Positions 14,471 to 22,623 of a stretch of 23,287 nucleotides of DNA are shown piece by piece (position 1 is the first letter of the stretch; every line of letters starts with the position of its first letter). A model generated the notes under the pieces. That model was not told where the DNA came from, ran no database searches, and saw nothing but the letters and a program-made list of their open reading frames with translations. The stretch comes from an uncultured Agathobaculum sp. (GTDB lineage: Bacteria > Bacillota > Clostridia > Oscillospirales > Butyricicoccaceae): contig CALWEB010000039.1 of assembly GCA_944376955.1 (NCBI GenBank), positions 1 to 23,287 on the forward strand, in the 5' to 3' direction. The position numbers and the translations under genes are program-made.

Positions 14471-14477
14471 GGGATTT

Positions 14478-15182
14478 ATGGGACTAAAAGCGGTATTTTT
14501 TGATCTGGACGATACGCTGTATGGCAGCTTTCAGGCGTGTGATGCATATGCTTATGAACGGCTGGCTGTTTGGGCGGAGGAGGAACTGGACGTTTCCGGC
14601 ATTCAATTTGCACAGGCGTTTTGGGTGAACCGGAAGCGGCTGGCCCGGCAGCAGCCCGGTATGCCGCCGGTGCATGACCGGGTGTTATTTGCGCAGGGCG
14701 CGCTGGAGCGCTTGGGCTGCAATGCCATCCGCTATGCCAGAAAGGCACATCGGGTCTACTGGGATGCGGTGATGGAGAAAATGGAACGGCGTCCGGGCGT
14801 GACCGAGCTGCTGGATGACCTGCGGCAGGCGGGCGTCAAGACCGCCATCTGCACGGATATGCTGGCGGATATCCAGATGGAAAAGCTGGAACGGCTTGGC
14901 CTTGCCGACCGGGTGGATTATCTGGTTTCGAGCGAGGAAGCCGGCATGGATAAGCCGGGCTCGCCGATCTTTTGGCTGGCACTGCAAAAATGCGGCTGCT
15001 TGCCGCAGGAGGCCGCCATGGTGGGCGATAACTTCCAGCATGATGTACAGGGCGCGATGGATGTCGGCGTGGCAGGCGTGTGGCTCAACTGGACCGGCCT
15101 GCCGCAGCCACAGGAGGAGCGACCGTATTATCAGGCGGATACATTTATGCAGGCGGCGGACTACATCCGTACCCTGCTGTAA
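14478..15182 (+). CDS. HAD-family hydrolase (phosphatase, YjjG/subfamily IA-like)
   Basis: 234 residues with all four haloacid-dehalogenase motifs: motif I 'FFDLDDTLY' (Asp9 nucleophile, Asp11 acid), motif II Thr126 in 'ICTDM', motif III Lys159 in 'GMDKPGSP', and motif IV 'MVGDNFQHDVQGA' (Asp184, Asp189). The helical cap between motifs I and II (about 17-105) marks subfamily IA, often phosphatases of nucleotides or small phosphometabolites. The substrate cannot be read. GAGGGA precedes the ATG at 14478, seven bases after the previous stop. Second gene of a three-gene operon. Confidence 0.9.
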   Translation: MGLKAVFFDLDDTLYGSFQACDAYAYERLAVWAEEELDVSGIQFAQAFWVNRKRLARQQPGMPPVHDRVLFAQGALERLGCNAIRYARKAHRVYWDAVMEKMERRPGVTELLDDLRQAGVKTAICTDMLADIQMEKLERLGLADRVDYLVSSEEAGMDKPGSPIFWLALQKCGCLPQEAAMVGDNFQHDVQGAMDVGVAGVWLNWTGLPQPQEERPYYQADTFMQAADYIRTLL

Positions 15183-15193
15183 GGAGGACTGGA

Positions 15194-15460
15194 ATGGATA
15201 TGCAGCATTTTGACTATAAGCCGCGGGGCGTATGCCCGATGCGGATTTCGTTCGATCTGGAAGGGGATAAGGTGCATAACGTTTCCTTTCAGGGCGGTTG
15301 CAACGGCAATTTGCAGGCCATCAGCCGCGTGGTCGAGGGGATGACGGTCGATCAGGTCGAGGGGTATTTCAAGGGCATTTCGTGCAGTGGCAAGGGGACC
15401 AGCTGTTCGGATCAGCTGGCAACCGCTGTCCGCGCCGCGTACGAACAGAAAAAGGCATAA
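15194..15460 (+). CDS. TSCPD domain protein (TIGR03905 family)
   Basis: 88 residues: 'YKPRGVCPMRISFDLEGDKV', 'SFQGGCNGNLQAISRVVEGM' and 'CSGKGTSCSDQLATAVRAA'. The Cys set and the final motif define the TSCPD domain, here with TSCSD. The same domain forms the C-terminal zinc-binding part of class II (B12-dependent) ribonucleotide reductases, but free-standing versions have no proven function. AAGGAGG lies six bases before the ATG at 15194; a second ATG six bases later is possible. Last gene before a strong terminator. Confidence 0.9.
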   Translation: MDMQHFDYKPRGVCPMRISFDLEGDKVHNVSFQGGCNGNLQAISRVVEGMTVDQVEGYFKGISCSGKGTSCSDQLATAVRAAYEQKKA

Positions 15461-15498
15461 GAAAACGCACTGCTGTTGCAGCGCGTTTGGGATACAAT

Positions 15499-15530
15499 AA
15501 AACGAGCCGTGTGAGCGGCTCGTTTTGTTT
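15499..15530. terminator. bidirectional intrinsic terminator
   Basis: AAAACGAGCCG (15499-15509) pairs with CGGCTCGTTTT (15516-15526), followed by GTTTTGC on the plus strand and preceded by A-rich sequence for the minus strand. It serves both the TSCPD operon and the convergent M23 gene. A weaker hairpin (AAACGC.CTGC/GCAG.GCGTTT, about 15463-15488) lies just before it. Confidence 0.9.
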
Positions 15531-15536
15531 TGCTTG

Positions 15537-16835
15537 TCAGGCAAGCGCAATATATTGCTGCGGGTCCACTTTCTCATCGCCCACATGGATTTCGAAGTGC
15601 AGGTGGGGGCCGGTGGAGTTGCCGGTGTTGCCGGAGAGGGCAATCCGGTCGCCCTTGGCGACGATGTCACCGACCGAAACCAGCAGCTGGGAATTGTGGC
15701 CATACAGGGTTTTGTACCCGTTCTGATGGTCGAGGATGATATAATTGCCGTAGCCGTTGCCGGAATCTTCCGCAACGATGACTTTGCCGTTGTCCGCGGC
15801 GTAAACCGGTGTGCCCTCGCTGGCTGCCAGATCGACGCCGCTGTGCAGCTTACCCCAGCGCCATTTGAAGCCGGAAGTGAAGGTGTAGCCATTGATGGGA
15901 ACCATGAAGTCGCCGGTGCCGATGCCGATGTTGCGCGTACCGACTTCAATGATTTCGTCGGTGGCGTTACTCAGTACCGTGCGTTCCAGAATCGTGCGTC
16001 CATGTTCCTGTCCATCCACGGTCTGGATTTCGGCGGTGACCACCGCCTCGCCTTCGCTGCCCTCCTGAATGGTGGCGCAGTAGGTCTGGTCCAGCGCATC
16101 ATTTTCTCGGGTGATGGTTTCGTACGGGATGGATTCCGTATACGTCACCGAGCGGGTGGAGGTCACATCCAAGCGGGGGGACAACTGCTGATAGAGGGTA
16201 GACAGGTCGGAGACCAGATCGGTTTCTGCCACCACTTCGTCTACCCGTACGGCCTGCAGAAAGTCCGTGTTTTCATCCGCTGCCGTGGTGTACTGGGCTT
16301 TGACACGGTCCAGCAGCGCCTGTGCATCCTCAGCCGAGCGGCACACGCCCGCTTTTTCACCGTCTACCGAGATAACCGCCAGGGTGTCCAGTTCACCGCT
16401 GGCTTGGATCAGGTCGCTTTTCAGTTCTTCGCCGGTCAGGAATTGGGATGCCGGCGCGCGCAGCGGGCAGGTGTCAATCGAGACGGGAAGGGTATACGCA
16501 CTGTCCGATAGGGAAGAGGCGCTTTGCTCGATTTCTGCAACCGCCTCAGATAGCGTGTCCGGATTTTCCACCAGACCGAGCGGGCAGTCGTTGACATACA
16601 CCATGGTGCCGTTCTGCGTCAGCAGCGCGCCGGGGACAAAAAACAGCGGCACGAACACAGCCATCGCGCATACCGCGCGCCGCTGTCCTGCGCCGGATAC
16701 CGCGCAACGGATGGCGCGCCACAGCGGCAGATCATACAGCAGGCAGATCAGCCGGTCGAGCAGCAGCACGGCGCGGATTAGCCCATAAAGCAGGCCGGAA
16801 AACAGGCCGGAAACAAAAGATAACAGGTTTCGCAT
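15537..16835 (-). CDS. membrane-anchored G5 + M23 metallopeptidase (LytM/gp13-type endopeptidase)
   Basis: 432 residues from the ATG at 16835. Two hydrophobic segments (about 4-30 and 54-72) anchor it. A long extracytoplasmic part includes a G5 domain (about 222-301, 'SVTYTESIPYETITREND' to 'TVLSNATDEIIEVGT'), followed by an M23 peptidase domain (about 314-429). The zinc ligands are present: His331 and Asp335 in 'GKLHSGVDLAA', and His411 and His413 in 'GPHLHFEIHVG', with 'YGH' in between (His380). It should cut peptidoglycan cross-links or stems at the cell surface. The start is uncertain: an in-frame TTG at 16883 has no ribosome site, and the good AAAGGAGGG nearby is placed for an out-of-frame ATG at 16866. 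Confidence 0.85.
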   Translation of the reverse strand: MRNLLSFVSGLFSGLLYGLIRAVLLLDRLICLLYDLPLWRAIRCAVSGAGQRRAVCAMAVFVPLFFVPGALLTQNGTMVYVNDCPLGLVENPDTLSEAVAEIEQSASSLSDSAYTLPVSIDTCPLRAPASQFLTGEELKSDLIQASGELDTLAVISVDGEKAGVCRSAEDAQALLDRVKAQYTTAADENTDFLQAVRVDEVVAETDLVSDLSTLYQQLSPRLDVTSTRSVTYTESIPYETITRENDALDQTYCATIQEGSEGEAVVTAEIQTVDGQEHGRTILERTVLSNATDEIIEVGTRNIGIGTGDFMVPINGYTFTSGFKWRWGKLHSGVDLAASEGTPVYAADNGKVIVAEDSGNGYGNYIILDHQNGYKTLYGHNSQLLVSVGDIVAKGDRIALSGNTGNSTGPHLHFEIHVGDEKVDPQQYIALA

Positions 16836-16970
16836 GACGGTAGTATGGAGAAAAGATGCTCCCCATATTCCCTCCTTTCGCAATCCAAAGGTTACAGTTT
16901 GGTAACAATGGATAGCTTACGCAACGCGGAGGGCGAAGTCATACGAAACCTGTCGGATGATTCAAATATT

Positions 16971-17873
16971 TTATTTTTTTGCAACGTTGCCCGTAAAATC
17001 AGTGGGGAAAAAGCGCGGATCGAGCGGTTTTTGCTGATAATAGCGGTCGAGCATGGCGCGCTGCAGCGAGACGGCCAGCGGTACGGCGGCATCGAACAGG
17101 TCACAGAAAGAATCCGTGCGTTCCTCGCCATGCGCCATCCATGGACGGTGCTCCTGATTGGCGCAGTCGGCGGCGAGCGGTTCGTCCGGACGGATGAGCG
17201 CGGAGGCCAGTCCGGTTTTGCCCATCAGGCGTTCCAGATGGAGCAGGCGGCCGCGGATATGGCTGCCGCTGTGTACCAGATGCAGGACACGGCGCATGTC
17301 ATGCAGTGAGCGGTATACCGCGGCAGGCGAAACCCGCGTTCCGTAGGCATCGCGTGCAGCGTGCGCCAGTACGCGCGCCAGCACAGTGCATTCGGCCGCA
17401 TTCGGGTCGAGTAGGCGGAACGCTTCATAGCCTGACGGTTCGGCAGCGATATAGCCCGCGATCATGATGCCGTCGATATCGCTTTCGACCAGTTTGCGGC
17501 GGGCTTCGGTCGAATAGCCGGGCATAAAGAGTGTGAGGCGGTCGGCTTGTGCTTCGATAAAGGCGTGTGTGACGCGGCTGAGCGCATAATGTGTGCAAAA
17601 CCCGAACACATAGGCAAGCGCCGCGGTGTTATGCTCCTGCACGGCAGCAGCGCAAAGCGCCTCGAACAGCGGCGCAGGCGCCTCGGTATAAATCCGGTGG
17701 GCCAGCCGGCGCACCGGACCCGGAAACGGTGCGTGATAATAGGCGAGCGGGTCGGGACCCTGCGCGCCCCAGCGGTAAGCCGCGGGGTAGGTGTCCGCAA
17801 TGTGCGCGACGGAATCCCCGGTGACACGCTGCACGGTGGTGGCAAAAATATGATGGGTGGCAAAAGACGGCAT
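16971..17873 (-). CDS. zinc-dependent phospholipase C-like protein (PF00882 fold)
   Basis: 300 residues. The start 'MPSFATHHIFATTV' is typical of the family, followed by 'YRWGAQGPDPLAYYHAPF' and 'YVFGFCTHYALSRVTHAF', whose His and Asp residues fit the zinc sites of the alpha-toxin/PLC N-terminal domain. No signal peptide is visible, so it is probably intracellular; such proteins are common in Clostridia and their substrate is unknown. I used the ATG at 17873 after a GGAAGGGGA site; an upstream in-frame ATG at 17918 adds 15 residues without one. It is transcribed away from ychF from a shared promoter region. Confidence 0.82.
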   Translation of the reverse strand: MPSFATHHIFATTVQRVTGDSVAHIADTYPAAYRWGAQGPDPLAYYHAPFPGPVRRLAHRIYTEAPAPLFEALCAAAVQEHNTAALAYVFGFCTHYALSRVTHAFIEAQADRLTLFMPGYSTEARRKLVESDIDGIMIAGYIAAEPSGYEAFRLLDPNAAECTVLARVLAHAARDAYGTRVSPAAVYRSLHDMRRVLHLVHSGSHIRGRLLHLERLMGKTGLASALIRPDEPLAADCANQEHRPWMAHGEERTDSFCDLFDAAVPLAVSLQRAMLDRYYQQKPLDPRFFPTDFTGNVAKK

Positions 17874-17940
17874 AACGGTTCCCCTTCCCAAACAGCTTTT
17901 CGGGCGATGGCGCGGCACCGCCCGGACAAAACGTTACCCA

Positions 17941-17987
17941 TAGTATACCGCAAAAGATTGCAAAATGCCAGCAAAAGCGGTATACTA
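17941..17987. promoter_or_regulatory. symmetric divergent promoters of the PLC-like gene and ychF
   Basis: For ychF: TTGCAA (17958-17963), 17 bases, TATACT (17981-17986). For the minus-strand gene: a mirrored TATACT (17942-17947). Both -10 boxes lie in the arms of a perfect 11-bp inverted repeat, TAGTATACCGC (17941-17951) and GCGGTATACTA (17977-17987). Confidence 0.6.
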
Positions 17988-18042
17988 TTTTTATGTCAAA
18001 ATTGGGAGTATCTTTCCCGGAAAACGTGGAGGAATGTCAATT

Positions 18043-19146
18043 ATGAAACTCGGCATCGTCGGACTTCCGAATGTGGGCAAGTCCACTTTGTTCAACGCGA
18101 TCACGCAGGCGGGCGCGGAGAGCGCCAACTATCCCTTCTGCACCATCGACCCCAATGTGGGCATGGTTGCCGTGCCGGATGAGCGCCTGCAGCCGCTGAC
18201 CGACCTGTACCATGCAAAAAAGACCACGCCGGCTGTTGTGGAATTTGTCGATATCGCGGGTCTGGTGCGCGGTGCGAGCAAGGGCGAAGGGCTGGGCAAT
18301 AAATTCCTGTCCCACATCCGCGAGGTGGACGCGATCGTGCATGTGGTGCGCTGCTTTGAAAACGAAAATATTGTGCATGTGGAAGGTTCGGTCGATCCCG
18401 CGCGCGACATTGAAACGATCAATCTTGAACTGATCCTGGCCGATATTGAGCATCTGGAGCGCCGTCTCGAGCGCACACGCAAGGCGGCCAAGGCGGACAA
18501 AAAACTGCTTGCGGATGTAGAGATTCTGGAAAAACTCAAGGCGCATCTGGAGGAGGGCAAGACCGCCCGCACGTTTGAGGGCTTTGCCGACGACGAGGAT
18601 GTGCAGCGCGTGATCGGGGAGAGCGACCTGCTGTCCGCCAAAAAGGTGATCTACGCCGCCAACATGGACGAGGCGGGCTTCACCGGTGACAAAACCGAAA
18701 ATGAGCGCTTGGCGGCCGTGCAGAAAATCGCGGACGCGGAGGGCGCAATGGTGCTGCCGATCTGTGCCAAGCTGGAAGAGGATATCGCGGGCATGGACGC
18801 AGAGGAAAAGGAGATGTTCCTGTCCGAGCTCGGCCTGCACGAATCCGGTCTGGACCGTTTGATCAAAGTGTGCTACGATCTGCTGGGTCTGATGAGTTAC
18901 CTGACCGCGGGCGAGCAGGAGGTTCGCGCGTGGACGATCGAAAAGGGCACCAAGGCGCCGCAGGCGGCGGGCAAAATCCACTCGGACTTTGAGCGCGGCT
19001 TTATCCGTGCCGAGGTTATCCAGTATAAGGATCTGATTGAGCTTGGCTCGCTGGCAGCTGCGCGGGAAAAGGGCTTGGTTCGCTCGGAGGGCAAGGATTA
19101 CGTGATGCAGGACGGAGATGTGGTCCTGTTCCGTTTTAACGTGTGA
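18043..19146 (+). CDS. ychF: redox-regulated ATPase YchF (OLA1 family)
   Basis: 367 residues, normal for YchF. The P-loop 'GLPNVGKSTLFNAIT' and 'DIAGLVRGASKGEGLGNKFL' (G3 region) are followed by the coiled-coil helices ('LERRLERTRKAAKADKKLL'). The G4 equivalent reads 'YAANMDE', the NxxE motif that makes this GTPase-like protein prefer ATP. The TGS domain ends with 'KIHSDFERGFIRAEV...YVMQDGDVVLFRFNV'. It binds the ribosome and is linked to translation and oxidative-stress response. The ATG at 18043 is ten bases after GGAGG; an ATG at 18034 is too close to it. A strong terminator follows. Confidence 0.97.
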   Translation: MKLGIVGLPNVGKSTLFNAITQAGAESANYPFCTIDPNVGMVAVPDERLQPLTDLYHAKKTTPAVVEFVDIAGLVRGASKGEGLGNKFLSHIREVDAIVHVVRCFENENIVHVEGSVDPARDIETINLELILADIEHLERRLERTRKAAKADKKLLADVEILEKLKAHLEEGKTARTFEGFADDEDVQRVIGESDLLSAKKVIYAANMDEAGFTGDKTENERLAAVQKIADAEGAMVLPICAKLEEDIAGMDAEEKEMFLSELGLHESGLDRLIKVCYDLLGLMSYLTAGEQEVRAWTIEKGTKAPQAAGKIHSDFERGFIRAEVIQYKDLIELGSLAAAREKGLVRSEGKDYVMQDGDVVLFRFNV

Positions 19147-19165
19147 CAAAATCTATAAGGAACGC

Positions 19166-19195
19166 AAAAAGCACCGCTTGGGCGGTGCTTTTTTT
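19166..19195 (+). terminator. ychF: intrinsic terminator of ychF
   Basis: AAAAAGCACCGC, loop TTGG, GCGGTGC and then a run of seven T. A textbook hairpin 19 bases after the stop. Confidence 0.95.
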
Positions 19196-19427
19196 GCTGG
19201 ATGCAGGTCAAACTGGGCAAGCTGTTATTTTACCGAATTGTTATTGCTTCCCCCACTATTGCAGTATATAATAGGAACGGCGAATCATGTCGAACGGCAG
19301 TGTATCTGCCGGGTTTTGTTTTATGACGTAAATTGTATGATGTTTTGCATATCTGCATATATAAGTAGCGGAAAAGAGGAAGATCAAGTTGAGTATCCTG
19401 AAAAATCAAAAGAAGGGAGGCACGCAT

Positions 19428-21152
19428 GTGGCCAAGCGCACCACGCAGACTGCTGCCCCGAAAAAGGGGAAAACGCAAAAGCATGTGCCGCTGGCGGCGA
19501 AAATTGCAGGCGGTATCTTGGCGCTGCTGCTGGTGGGCCTGTGCGGTTTCACCTACTTTTACCCCAATGTTTTTCCCGGTGTAACGGTCGGGTCAATCCC
19601 CGTCGGCGGGATGACCAAAAGCGAGGCGGAAAACCGGGTCGAAGCAAAAAGCAAGCCGCTGTACCAAGATGCCAAGGTGTCGCTGACCATTTACGACACC
19701 ACGTATGATATTCCGGTGCGCGATGTGCTGGAAAGCGTGGATGGCGAACAGTCGGTGCAGAACGCCTATGCGGTAGGCCGCACGGGCAACCCCTTTGCCC
19801 GCATGTGGAATGTGATGAAAGCGGCGGTCGGCATGAACGAAGCGCAGATTGCCGCGCAGGTCGATGAGGATGGACTCAAGCAGGCGCTGGAGGAGATCGC
19901 GTCCAAGGCGCTGACCGAGCCGGTCGAGCCGACATGGAAGATCGGCACGGATACCATGACGGTTTACGCGGGCAAGCCGGGTGTCGATTTCGATACGGAT
20001 GCGGTTCAGCAGATTTTGGACGAAAAAATCCGCCTGATGGATTTCGAACCTTATGAGGTTTCGACCGAACTGACCGATGCGCCGGCGATTGATATCGACA
20101 AGATTGCGGAAGCGGTGATCGGTGACCCGGTCAGCGCTACGGTCAATAAGGAGGATGGCAAGACCATCGTTCCGGAAAAGGTCGGCGTGCAATTCGACGT
20201 GGAAGAGGCACGCAGCATCATTGGGGACGGTTCGGCCGAGAGCTATACCATTCCGATCACCACAACCCCTGCCAAGGTGACGGCGGAAGATCTGAAAACC
20301 AAGCTGTTCCAGGATACTCTGGCGCAAACCTCCACCTCGCTGGACGAAAGCAATACCCCGCGCACGAATAACGTCCGTCTGGCGGCATCGTCCATCAACG
20401 GCACCATCCTTAACCCGGGCGATGAGTTTTCCTACAATACCGTTGTAGGCGAGCGCACCGAGGCGCGCGGGTATAGGCCGGCGGGCGCATATGTCAATGG
20501 GCAGGTCGTCGATGAATTTGGCGGCGGCGTGTGCCAGCCCTCCTCGACGCTGTATATGGCCGTCCTGCGTGCGGATCTGGAGGTCACAGAGCGGCACAAC
20601 CATTCGTTTACCGTTGCCTACACCCCGTTGGGCGAGGATGCGACCGTGGATTACGGCAATCTGGACCTTCGGCTCAAGAATAATACGGATTATCCGAGCA
20701 AGAGTCTGGCCGAGCAGACAAACGGCAAGATGATCATGACCATCGTGGGCACCAAAACCAGCGATAAAACGGTGGAAACCCGCACTGAGGTTTTGGAAAC
20801 CTATACGCCGCAGACGATCGAGAAAAAAGACAGTTCGATGATGGTCGGGCAGACCCGTGTCGATACCACACCGATCACCGGGTATTCCACCCGCACCTAT
20901 CAGGTGATCACGGAAAAAGGCAAAACGACCGAGGTGCTGGCCAACACGTCCAACTACGTCAAGCGGGATAAAATCGTGTATGTCGGCACCAAACAGCCGA
21001 CGCCTGCAACGCCGCAAAAGCCTGCAACGCCGCAAAAACCGGCAACCGAGGGAACAACGGAAACCGGGGAGACAGCATCGGACGGAGCATCCGGTGCAGC
21101 CGGGGAAACTTCCACAGAAACGGCGGGCGAGCAGTCGCAAGCCGCTTCCTAA
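19428..21152 (+). CDS. VanW family protein with C-terminal G5 domain
   Basis: 574 residues from the GTG at 19428, which has GGGAGG seven bases before it; a TTG at 19389 in frame is the alternative. A basic head and one transmembrane segment (about 23-45) precede two peptidoglycan-binding-like (PG_binding_4) repeats (about 80-290), the VanW domain (about 310-440, 'NNVRLAASSINGTILNPGDE', 'GGGVCQPSSTLYMAVLRADL') and a G5 domain (about 450-525). The end is a Thr/Pro/Glu/Ser-rich tail with an imperfect PATPQK repeat. VanW occurs as an accessory gene of some vancomycin clusters, but this wall-associated form is a common Clostridia household protein and no resistance genes are near. Confidence 0.9.
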   Translation: MAKRTTQTAAPKKGKTQKHVPLAAKIAGGILALLLVGLCGFTYFYPNVFPGVTVGSIPVGGMTKSEAENRVEAKSKPLYQDAKVSLTIYDTTYDIPVRDVLESVDGEQSVQNAYAVGRTGNPFARMWNVMKAAVGMNEAQIAAQVDEDGLKQALEEIASKALTEPVEPTWKIGTDTMTVYAGKPGVDFDTDAVQQILDEKIRLMDFEPYEVSTELTDAPAIDIDKIAEAVIGDPVSATVNKEDGKTIVPEKVGVQFDVEEARSIIGDGSAESYTIPITTTPAKVTAEDLKTKLFQDTLAQTSTSLDESNTPRTNNVRLAASSINGTILNPGDEFSYNTVVGERTEARGYRPAGAYVNGQVVDEFGGGVCQPSSTLYMAVLRADLEVTERHNHSFTVAYTPLGEDATVDYGNLDLRLKNNTDYPSKSLAEQTNGKMIMTIVGTKTSDKTVETRTEVLETYTPQTIEKKDSSMMVGQTRVDTTPITGYSTRTYQVITEKGKTTEVLANTSNYVKRDKIVYVGTKQPTPATPQKPATPQKPATEGTTETGETASDGASGAAGETSTETAGEQSQAAS

Positions 21153-21185
21153 AGACAAATGAGATCAAGGGTAGGAGGATGACGG

Positions 21186-22172
21186 ATGAGACAAGAGTTT
21201 ACCGCGCAGATGCGCAAGGAGATCAAGCGGGCCTGCAAGGGGCGGGTGCTGGACAATCTGGGGCGCTGCATCGGCATTCACTTTTTGTGCATGGTGCCGT
21301 TTGCGCTGCTGTTCCTGATGCTGTACCTGTCGCTGTTCGGCCGGGTGTTTGCCATGGCGATGGCTGGGTATACCGATGAATACATGCTGGGTATGGCCAT
21401 GACGCAGGGCGTGAATACCGTGTGGTTGGTGGTGTTCCTGATGATGATCATCAGTGGACCGCTGACCTTTGGCATGATGGGGTTTTATCTTGCCGTGCAG
21501 CGCGGGGAGAAACCGTCCATTGGTATGCTGTTCAAGCCCTTTACCTCGCTGCGGTCGCTCTGGACCGGCATCAAAATGGAGTTCTGCCTGACGTTCCGCG
21601 CACTGCTTTGGATGATCGGACCGTCAATCGTATATATGGTATTGGTGTTTTCTCTGGCATTCAGCGCGGCGATGCGGGGCGACGTGCGCAGTGTTTCGAC
21701 GGTGATGGCCATCCTCAACGTCCTGTATGTGATTGCACTCATTCCGATTGAGGTCAAGTTGATGACCTATCAGGCGGGCTGGGTAATCCTGTGCGACGAT
21801 GAGACGCGCAGCGTCTGGGATGCGACGCGCGAAGCGTCCGCCGTGTTCCGTGGTCAACTTGGCAACCTGTTTGTGTTCGTGCTGAGCTTTATCGGCTGGT
21901 ACATCCTGCTGCTCGGCGTCACCTATCTGTGCGTCGGCCTTGGGGTTGCGGGCATCATGGTGGTGCAGGGCAGCACCGGTATTGCGGTTCTGGTTGCGGC
22001 GATCATCGCTGCCGTCTGTCTGGCAGTACTGCTTGGTGCATTCCTGGATACGTATGAGATGAGCGCCTTTTTCGGCATATACGAAGCGCTTTCTAAGCCG
22101 GCGGCGGGGCCGCAAGACACGCCCTTCACCGATCCTTGGCCGGGGCAGGGCAACGACGGCACACCGCAATAA
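21186..22172 (+). CDS. DUF975 family integral membrane protein
   Basis: 328 residues with about six membrane segments and the DUF975 hallmark 'GPLTFGMMGFYLAVQRGEKP' followed by a 'GMLFKPF' motif. Further on is 'YQAGWVILCDDETRSVWDAT', where a conserved helix lies between membrane spans. The C-terminus is a short Pro/Gly-rich tail. No function is assigned to the family. GTAGGAGG precedes the ATG at 21186, 33 bases after the VanW gene, so both are probably one transcript. Confidence 0.9.
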   Translation: MRQEFTAQMRKEIKRACKGRVLDNLGRCIGIHFLCMVPFALLFLMLYLSLFGRVFAMAMAGYTDEYMLGMAMTQGVNTVWLVVFLMMIISGPLTFGMMGFYLAVQRGEKPSIGMLFKPFTSLRSLWTGIKMEFCLTFRALLWMIGPSIVYMVLVFSLAFSAAMRGDVRSVSTVMAILNVLYVIALIPIEVKLMTYQAGWVILCDDETRSVWDATREASAVFRGQLGNLFVFVLSFIGWYILLLGVTYLCVGLGVAGIMVVQGSTGIAVLVAAIIAAVCLAVLLGAFLDTYEMSAFFGIYEALSKPAAGPQDTPFTDPWPGQGNDGTPQ

Positions 22173-22189
22173 CTTCACAAAGCAGACAG

Positions 22190-22217
22190 CGAAACGGTGG
22201 GTTTTCCCGCCGTTTCG
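22190..22217 (+). terminator. hairpin after the DUF975 gene
   Basis: CGAAACGGTGGG (22190-22201), loop TTTT, CCCGCCGTTTCG (22206-22217): 12 pairs with one G-U. There is no T-run after it; the -35 of the next promoter starts six bases later. Confidence 0.6.
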
Positions 22218-22222
22218 TGCGC

Positions 22223-22251
22223 TTGACAGTGCAAAGGCGCAATGCTATAAT
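22223..22251 (+). promoter_or_regulatory. metG: consensus vegetative promoter of the metG T-box transcript
   Basis: TTGACA (22223-22228), 17 bases, TATAAT (22246-22251), with TGC before the -10. Both hexamers are perfect. Control is therefore left to the T-box downstream. Confidence 0.92.
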
Positions 22252-22257
22252 GAAACC

Positions 22258-22552
22258 GTTAGATCGGCAACATGGCGATGAAGAGGAAAGTACGCGGCGA
22301 GGTACGGCAAAGCGAGTCCCGGATGGTGTGAGCGGGATGCGGAAGACGTGGCGGAAAATGGCCTCGGAGCACCGCACCGACCGGCGGCATCCCCGCCCTA
22401 GGCTGCGGCGGGGGATTCCCGTTATCGGATCGGGGTATGGCAGTACCCGCTAAGGCGCGCCGCCGTGAGGGGCGCGTGAAGCAAGGTGGTAACACGGAAG
22501 CGGCATCCGCTCTCGTCCTTGGATGGATTCCATTCGGGGAGGAGGGCTTTTT
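22258..22552 (+). promoter_or_regulatory. metG: T-box riboswitch, Met (AUG) specifier, controlling metG
   Basis: A T-box leader. Stem I begins with GAAGAGGAAAGTACGCGG; the apical AG-bulge/distal-loop pair is recognisable (AGCGAGTCCC...GGTGTGAGCGGGA). The specifier ATG (22358-22360) lies in GGAAAATGGCCTCGGAG. The T-box sequence AAGGTGGTAACACGG (22483-22497) has TGGT in the bulge, matching an ACCA tRNA end. The competing terminator is formed by CTCTC.TCCTT (22510-22520) and GGGGA.GAGGG (22536-22546), then CTTTTT. Uncharged tRNA-Met should stabilise the antiterminator and switch metG on. Confidence 0.93.
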
Positions 22553-22623
22553 CATTTCTAGGGCTTAGCACGTATGAAAACGGACGAAATTCCGCAAACC
22601 AATGGATAAAGGAGAAAGATCAC

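Noticed and set aside
15525..16511. Plus-strand open frame opposite the M23 peptidase
   Set aside because: It starts inside the bidirectional terminator and covers the complement of a peptidase with intact zinc ligands; no support of its own.
21001..21050. Direct repeat in the VanW gene tail (CCTGCAACGCCGCAAAA twice)
   Set aside because: It encodes the PATPQK repeat of a flexible tail, a common low-complexity feature; not a mobile or CRISPR repeat.
19428..21152. VanW as a glycopeptide resistance determinant
   Set aside because: No vanS/R/Y/H/A-type genes nearby; the domain set (PG-binding repeats, VanW, G5) is that of ordinary clostridial wall proteins.
19593..21158. 521-codon minus-strand open frame opposite the VanW gene
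   Set aside because: Arg/His-rich low-quality translation without motifs, wholly within a clear plus-strand gene; an antisense artefact.
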